This document shows positions 59,401-64,000 of a stretch of DNA of 64,000 nucleotides, piece after piece. Origin of the DNA: Juglans regia (lineage: Eukaryota > Streptophyta > Magnoliopsida > Fagales > Juglandaceae). Numbering within the stretch: position 1 is the first letter of the stretch; the number at the start of each line of letters is the position of its first letter. The notes below the pieces were generated by a model that saw only the letters and a list, made by a program, of their open reading frames with translations, had not been told where the DNA came from and did not search any database. The stretch spans positions 11,559,945 through 11,623,944 of the forward strand of contig NC_049916.1 in the NCBI RefSeq assembly GCF_001411555.2, read 5' to 3'. The position numbers and the translations under genes are program-made.

Positions 59401-60020
59401 ATGCACGATGACACTCTAGAAGTAGAGTGCCTTTTGGCATTAGAAGGGCGTACAACAAGGCTTTACCATGTCCTTAATGAGGTCAACACTACCATGGCCA
59501 TGTTAGGGATGTCCATGAAAGCCACTTGCCGTAGGAGTGAAGAAAATAGAAGAACCTTTGAAGCCCCGGGGAGGGAGACAAATGCAAGTCTAGAGAGGCT
59601 TGAAAGGAGGTTTGAAAGAAAAAAGAATGAGAGGCCTTATGGCCAAAGCACATACTTTGATGGGAGATGGCACCATCAAGAGAGAGGTGGAAGCCACCAT
59701 GGGAGAAGATACGAAGGAGACCACTATAAGGAGAGAAAAGAAAATCGGGCTTATGACTGGGGACCAATGAGGCATAGAGTGGATTTTCCCAAGAGTAGTA
59801 GGTAGGATGCATGTGAGTTGCAAACTAAGGAGAGTAATTTGAACCAACCTACAAGGTTCCAAAAGGTGAATAAAGGGGAGAAGAGAAGAAGCTGGACCAC
59901 TTTGCCAATCAAGGAAGTAAAGCCTTGTGAGGCAATTATGTCCAAGTCATCGAGTATAGGTGGTGAAAAGTGTTTTGCCTTGGAGGAGGCAAGTAAAGAC
60001 TATGTGGGCTTGAGTTTTTA
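59401..60020 (+). pseudogene. Gag-like protein of element I, with stop at 59805
   Basis: The frame from ATG 59401 runs 134 codons to 59805. It starts MHDDTLEVECLLALEGR and then has a strongly charged, Arg/His/Glu-rich part (RRFERKKNERPYGQS, HHQERGGSHHGRRYEG). The same frame continues after the stop with KVNKGEKRRSWTTLP and EEASKDYVGLSF to about 60020. The charge pattern is like the RNA-binding end of a Gag, but no CCHC knuckle or clear gag domain is seen. I assign it by position (after the PBS, before the PPT). It could be a family-specific protein. Confidence 0.5.
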
Positions 60021-60051
60021 AAATTTGATCATTGGGGACAAGAATATTCTT

Positions 60052-60065
60052 GAAGGAAGGGGGAA
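60052..60065 (+). other. Polypurine tract of element I
   Basis: GAAGGAAGGGGGAA directly precedes the TGATAAGACC start of the 3' LTR. Confidence 0.88.
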
Positions 60066-62250
60066 TGATAAGACCCTATAAAAAATAGCCCCAGAACATG
60101 GTCCTAGGCATGTATGGGTAGTCGAGAGTGGGTCACTTTTGGGGACAAGCCAATCCTTGGAGGACTTCCCTAGGGGTCTAGTGCATGCCCTAGGAAGATT
60201 GCAAGAATGGCACGGGTCAATTAGAACATGGCTCAAATTTTCCCACTTTCCCATGCCATGGGCCAGCTTAGGCCACCAAGGGCCAGTACCAAGGGCCCCA
60301 TGCCACTATCACTTATTTATTTATTTATTTTATTTATCAAGGGACCAATTAGGGTTTCCACTTTGTAAACTCTATAAATAGGACCCTTAGACATTTAGTT
60401 TACATCTTTTGAACCTTTGACAAATTCCCCAAGTGGGTAGACTTGTTCTTGAAATCACCCTTTCGATACTAGGCACTTGGGCTACTTGGGTCCAATCCGT
60501 GAATCCCTAGTAGAGAATCATCACCTTGCAATTCATGAATAGGTGTGATTCAACTTATCTTGTTCTTGCAACTTGGTGCAATTCGTGAATCCAAGTTGTG
60601 TTATCTTTGTTATTTTCAAGTTTATCAATCTATGAGATTTATTTCAACTATTGTGCAATCCGTGAATCAATAGTTGAAGTGTTATCTTGTTCATCCATTA
60701 TTTTTTTGTTCTTATTTTTCATCTTGTTTATCTACACTTTCTTGCATATCTAAATATTCATATAAACCAAAAAAAGTCTTCATATTCCTTTGTTGAGTCC
60801 ATTCATCTTTGTGCATTCTTGAATTGGTGTTGAAGTTGTTCCTCATTGTGTTCTTGAACGTCCATACGTGTTCATCCATTTTCTATGATGTTCATGTCTT
60901 GTCTTGTATATCAAAAAGAGTCTTCATATTCCTTTGTTGAGTCTATTCATCCTTTGATCATACTATTTCATCTTGTTCACCCATATTGTTATTCCATATT
61001 GTCATCCATTTTGTTCAACCATATATTTCCATTGCCCCATTCAATCCATCCATACACTATAATTCGACCACTATAGTGTTTGTCCTAGTCCACTTACCAT
61101 AAATTATCTTGCCGCCCCTCCATAAAACCCTAGCCATATTTCCTATGTACACAACTTGACCAACCCTAGTGTTGCCCTACCTTCCATAATTGGCCACATC
61201 CCATAATTACCCTTCATCCATGATATTCATTGACCTAGCTGAAATTGCCACTACTTCCCATCAACCAACTTGCCCTAACCGTGAGTCATACTTACCATAT
61301 GTGGCTTGCCCATAACTCTTTCCATATCCATAAAACCCTAGTCCATATACTCCACTTACATATTCGGCCCCACCAAAGTCTTCCATCAATAAAACCCTAG
61401 CCATACACCTCAAATCTCTAGAAGGTAATTCATTCCTTTTAGGAGTCTTGCCTCCATCCACTCACACAAACCCTAGCTGTCCATCAAGAGACCTCTTTGG
61501 CAACTTCCTTAAGTCAAGGAAAGTTGACTCATCCCATGCCTATCCCTTGATTCTAGGAACTTCCCTAGAATCACTCAATCCCTCCAATCACTCCTCCAAT
61601 TTCTTAAATCTCTCAACTCCTTCCATATACCTAGTCAACCAAAGACTCCATCTTGTTGCCATATTAAAATCCAAATCATATCTTCCTTATCTTATCCTAG
61701 TCAATCTCTAAAGTCAAGGAGCAACCCTTGACTCATTCTAACTCCATCTCATCTACCATATCCAATCCCTCAAATCTTTCATTCACTACAATCACTCAAG
61801 TCAACCAAAGATCCCAATCCTATCTTGCCATATTCAAATTCTATATTCCATCTCCTAATCCCTAAGGTCAAGGAGCAACACTAGACTCATTCAAACACTT
61901 TCTAAACCCTAGCATCTCATCCAAGACTCTAACCCTAGTCCATCTCTTCCCAATCTCAAAATCATCATTGGCAACCACACAAAACCCTAGCTACACTTCA
62001 CCATACCAACCCTAATCATCTTCCAAGTGGCTCCAACATCAAGGGCAACCTTCAAGCCATTCCACTTAGCATCAAACACCCTTATTCATCCCTTAGAACA
62101 CCCAAACTCATCATTATCTCCATCATTTCATCACTCAAGCACTATCCCATTGTTAAAGGCCAAGCAAGTTGGCAAGGTCACTCGGTCATCATCCTCACCA
62201 AGGCAAGCTCGTGGTCCTTAGTATTAGAGACAAGACCGGGGTCCCTAACA
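60066..62250 (+). mobile_element. 3' LTR of element I (complete, 2,185 bp)
   Basis: It starts TGATAAGACCC and ends CCCTAACA. The first 590 bp hold repeated 'caattcgtgaatc' words and a likely promoter (CTATAAATAGGACCC at 60371). The rest matches the 5' LTR. Confidence 0.9.
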
Positions 62251-62968
62251 CATTGTTTCAAATCATCATGTACCTATGCCAGGCGTAGTGGTTCCTATGC
62301 GAGAGGCAATGTTGATTGAGGGGGAGTTGTGTTTTATTTTTAAGAAAGAGGAGATCAATCGAATGGTGGCTTCATTTCGATTTTCTGTAGTTTTATCATT
62401 CCAGTGGCGTCGTCCTTCTCTAGACGTCATTCGGGGATACAATAAAAACTGCTAGGGTTTAGTCTCTATGTCGGTTGTTGGTGCCATGAGGAGGGCTTGT
62501 AATGTGTTGGTGCGGTTGACTAATGAAGCAGATTTTGTCACAGCCATGTCCAGGGAAGTCATGGATATTGCATACGTTCCATATAAAGTATTTCACTGGA
62601 GTCCTACATTCAATGAATATGAGGAATCGACGTTGGCTCCTGTGTGGATATTCTTACCAGGGTTACCGCCACATTTTTTCCATGAGTCAACATTAAAGAT
62701 TTTTGCAGGGTCTTATGGGAGATATTTGAGAAGAGATAATGCAACAGCTTGTGTTTCACGACCAGAGAGTCCAAGAATGTGTGTGGAGATGGATGTCTCG
62801 AAAGATCATAGGAGTTATTTATGGATTGCTCCTCCTAATAAAACAGGAAGTCATTTTCAGGAAGTGGTATTTGAAACGTTACTAGCATATTGTTCAATGT
62901 GCTGTATTCGAGGTCATTCGAAGAATACGTGTAGAAGGGAAACGTTGCAAGGAGGAACGCAGGAAAAA
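62251..62968 (+). pseudogene. LINE ORF1 (DUF4283 and zinc knuckle), cut at both ends
   Basis: ORF1 of plant L1 LINEs is a nucleic-acid-binding partner of the Pol. Readable: FSVVLSFQWRRPSLDVIRGY, a TAG just before 62462 where Trp is expected, then MSVVGAMRRACNVLVRLTNE, YKVFHWSPTF, APVWIFLPGLPPHFFHES, VSRPESPRMCVEMDV, and a CX2CX4HX4C knuckle (CSMCCIRGHSKNTC). Element I is at the left and a family D LTR starts at 62969, cutting off the 3' part. No Pol sequence is present. Confidence 0.88.
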
Positions 62969-63349
62969 TGTAACGCCCCGTTCCCGGAGGTCCGAAGAGT
63001 TAACTCTTAATACTTAAGATTAACTTAAATAACACAACTATAAACTCCAGAAAATCCCATAAAATATTAATCCACTTAATCAAACCAAAAATCTAAGTTC
63101 CTCCATGACGACAATAAAGAAATCCCCAATAACATAAATTAGAAATTCTCCAAAAACTCGAAAACATCCTCAACTCATCAAATCAAATACCCGAAAAAAA
63201 TAAATCAATTTACTAACTATGACTCTCAAATAAGCATTTGTACCATCAGGCACTTATTCCACTACGATCATCACACCTTGCTAAACTTTCTACTCTTGCT
63301 CTCCAGCTGAACCATCAAAATTATCTGAAAAATATATGGAGATAAATGG

Positions 63350-63367
63350 TGAGTTATCAACAACTCA
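63350..63367. repeat. LTR D3 inverted repeat TGAGTT..AACTCA
   Basis: Six-base arms around ATCAAC, the counterpart of 25852 in D1. Confidence 0.75.
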
Positions 63368-63664
63368 GTAAGTAGAGAACATATACCACTGTATAAACAT
63401 GAGCATTTACAGAAATCAGAATACAGAACAAAACATTTTCATTTTTAGAGTGCAGAAGCAAAACATGTTATCAAAATATCAGAGCAAAGATTTAGAAATA
63501 ATTTCATTCAAAATATTCTTTGGCATAGCATAAATGATCATCATCATCATTAGAACATCATATCAGAACAGAGGCCGTGTATAACCCCCGTGGTAGGGTT
63601 GTGCATCTGCAGATAGCCAAGCAGAACATAAAACACTCTGTCATCAAGGTGTGCACTCAAAACA

Positions 63665-63852
63665 GAGACCACTACTATAACCCGTGGCAGGGCTGTATCC
63701 ACTATTATTACCCGTGGTTGGGCTGTATCCACTATTATAACCAGTGGTTGGGCCGTATCCACTATTATTACCCGTGGTTGAGCCGTATCCACTATTATAA
63801 CCCGTGGTTGGGCCGTATGCCACTATTATCACCCGTGGCAGGGCCGTAACTG
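63665..63852. repeat. 30-bp minisatellite in LTR D3
   Basis: About six units of 'ccactattat(t/a)acccgtgg' plus '(t/c)(t/a)gggc(t/c)gtat'. D2 has about three diverged units (20205-20290) and D1 only traces, so the array has expanded in this copy. Both strands are open across it because the period is a multiple of three. Confidence 0.88.
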
Positions 63853-64000
63853 AACAGAACGGAAACAGAATCTAATTCAGAATCAGAGAGTCATGCCAAA
63901 GGTTTTTAGAAATCACATCTTATCCAAACAAAGTACTGAACAAAATCATATCACAACATAATTTATGCACAAAATTTAATATTCGCTCTCTTTTTCAAAG

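Larger units (their letters stand above)
57241..62250 (+). mobile_element. Non-autonomous LTR retrotransposon I (LARD/TR-GAG-like)
   Basis: It has a truncated 5' LTR (57241-58856), a PBS-like site, a 1.2-kb interior with one gag-like frame, a PPT and a complete 3' LTR (60066-62250). The two LTRs are very similar with a few indels, for example 22 bp more in the 5' copy near 57500. The interior has no protease, RT or integrase. The 5' LTR lacks the first ~588 bp seen in the 3' LTR, and the flanks differ (gypsy RNase H at left, LINE ORF1 at right), so a deletion removed the left end and TSD. Confidence 0.85.
62969..64000 (-). mobile_element. Family D LTR (D3), partial, runs off the window
   Basis: On '+' it starts TGTAACGCCCCGTTCC, the reverse complement of the LTR end GGGGCGTTACA of D1. 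It contains the inverted repeat at 63350, the 'cccgtggtagggttgtgcat' block (63587) and a minisatellite, in the reverse order to D1. The other end is outside. Confidence 0.85.

Noticed and set aside
63660..63852. Possible CRISPR-like array
   Set aside because: The units are contiguous 30-bp minisatellite repeats without unique spacers, in a plant LTR.
1..64000. tRNA or rRNA genes, including a 5S-like Cassandra element at the TRIM
   Set aside because: No tRNA cloverleaf or rRNA sequence was recognised; the TRIM LTRs lack the 5S promoter motifs. A tRNAscan/Rfam run would settle it.

Overview
The window is plant nuclear DNA made almost entirely of nested, mostly dead transposable elements. The evidence is LTR retrotransposons with initiator-Met tRNA primer sites, CACTA elements with plant-type transposase domains, plant DUF4283 LINEs, a BAHD acyltransferase relic and plant-type introns. 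A recurrent A/T-rich MITE built from the words 'gagttgagatga' and 'tttgaaaaagttg' is one I associate from memory with Fagales (walnut, pecan, oak); that placement is inference. I see no intact host gene, tRNA, rRNA or CRISPR.

Layout. 1-3985 is a partial long LTR (family A) inserted into a TNP2-type transposase gene (3986-5082). That gene belongs to a CACTA element whose right end is at 9651 and which also carries a '+' strand transposon-protein ORF (7744-8994) and many GTTCGAAC palindromes. At 11.25-12.0 kb is the 3' end of a Copia element. At 12467-14746 is a complete non-autonomous CACTA element (TSD TAT) carrying four exons of an autoinhibited Ca2+-ATPase gene. At 10.7-19 kb there is a MITE cluster. 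At 19.5-22.05 kb is a family D LTR whose end segment looks inverted. At 23.3-27.3 kb is a BAHD acyltransferase pseudogene split by a solo LTR (TSD TAAGA). At 29557-36594 a solo LTR (E, TSD TTAAA) contains another solo LTR (F, TSD AATAT). At 37-43.2 kb there are two LINE fragments, a lone SR-splicing-factor exon, a hAT fragment and a TRIM. From 44426 a degenerate Ty3/gypsy element (H) runs to about 57.2 kb. Its LTR holds a second family A LTR and its gag/protease holds solo LTR G (TSD CATTC). At 57241-62250 is a non-autonomous LTR element (I) with gag-like coding only, followed by a LINE ORF1 relic and a partial family D LTR running off the window.

The most unusual signals are these: (i) the gene-capturing CACTA; (ii) an intron/exon-like layout shared by LTR families of different sequence, with a mini-exon ending AG|GTAAG, then an inverted repeat TGAG...CTCA, then a pyrimidine tract with AG and a short acidic reading frame; (iii) three related A/T-rich elements that each carry a perfect G/C hairpin with a different stem sequence; (iv) five solo LTRs, four with perfect 5-bp TSDs; (v) the LTR with an inverted terminus.
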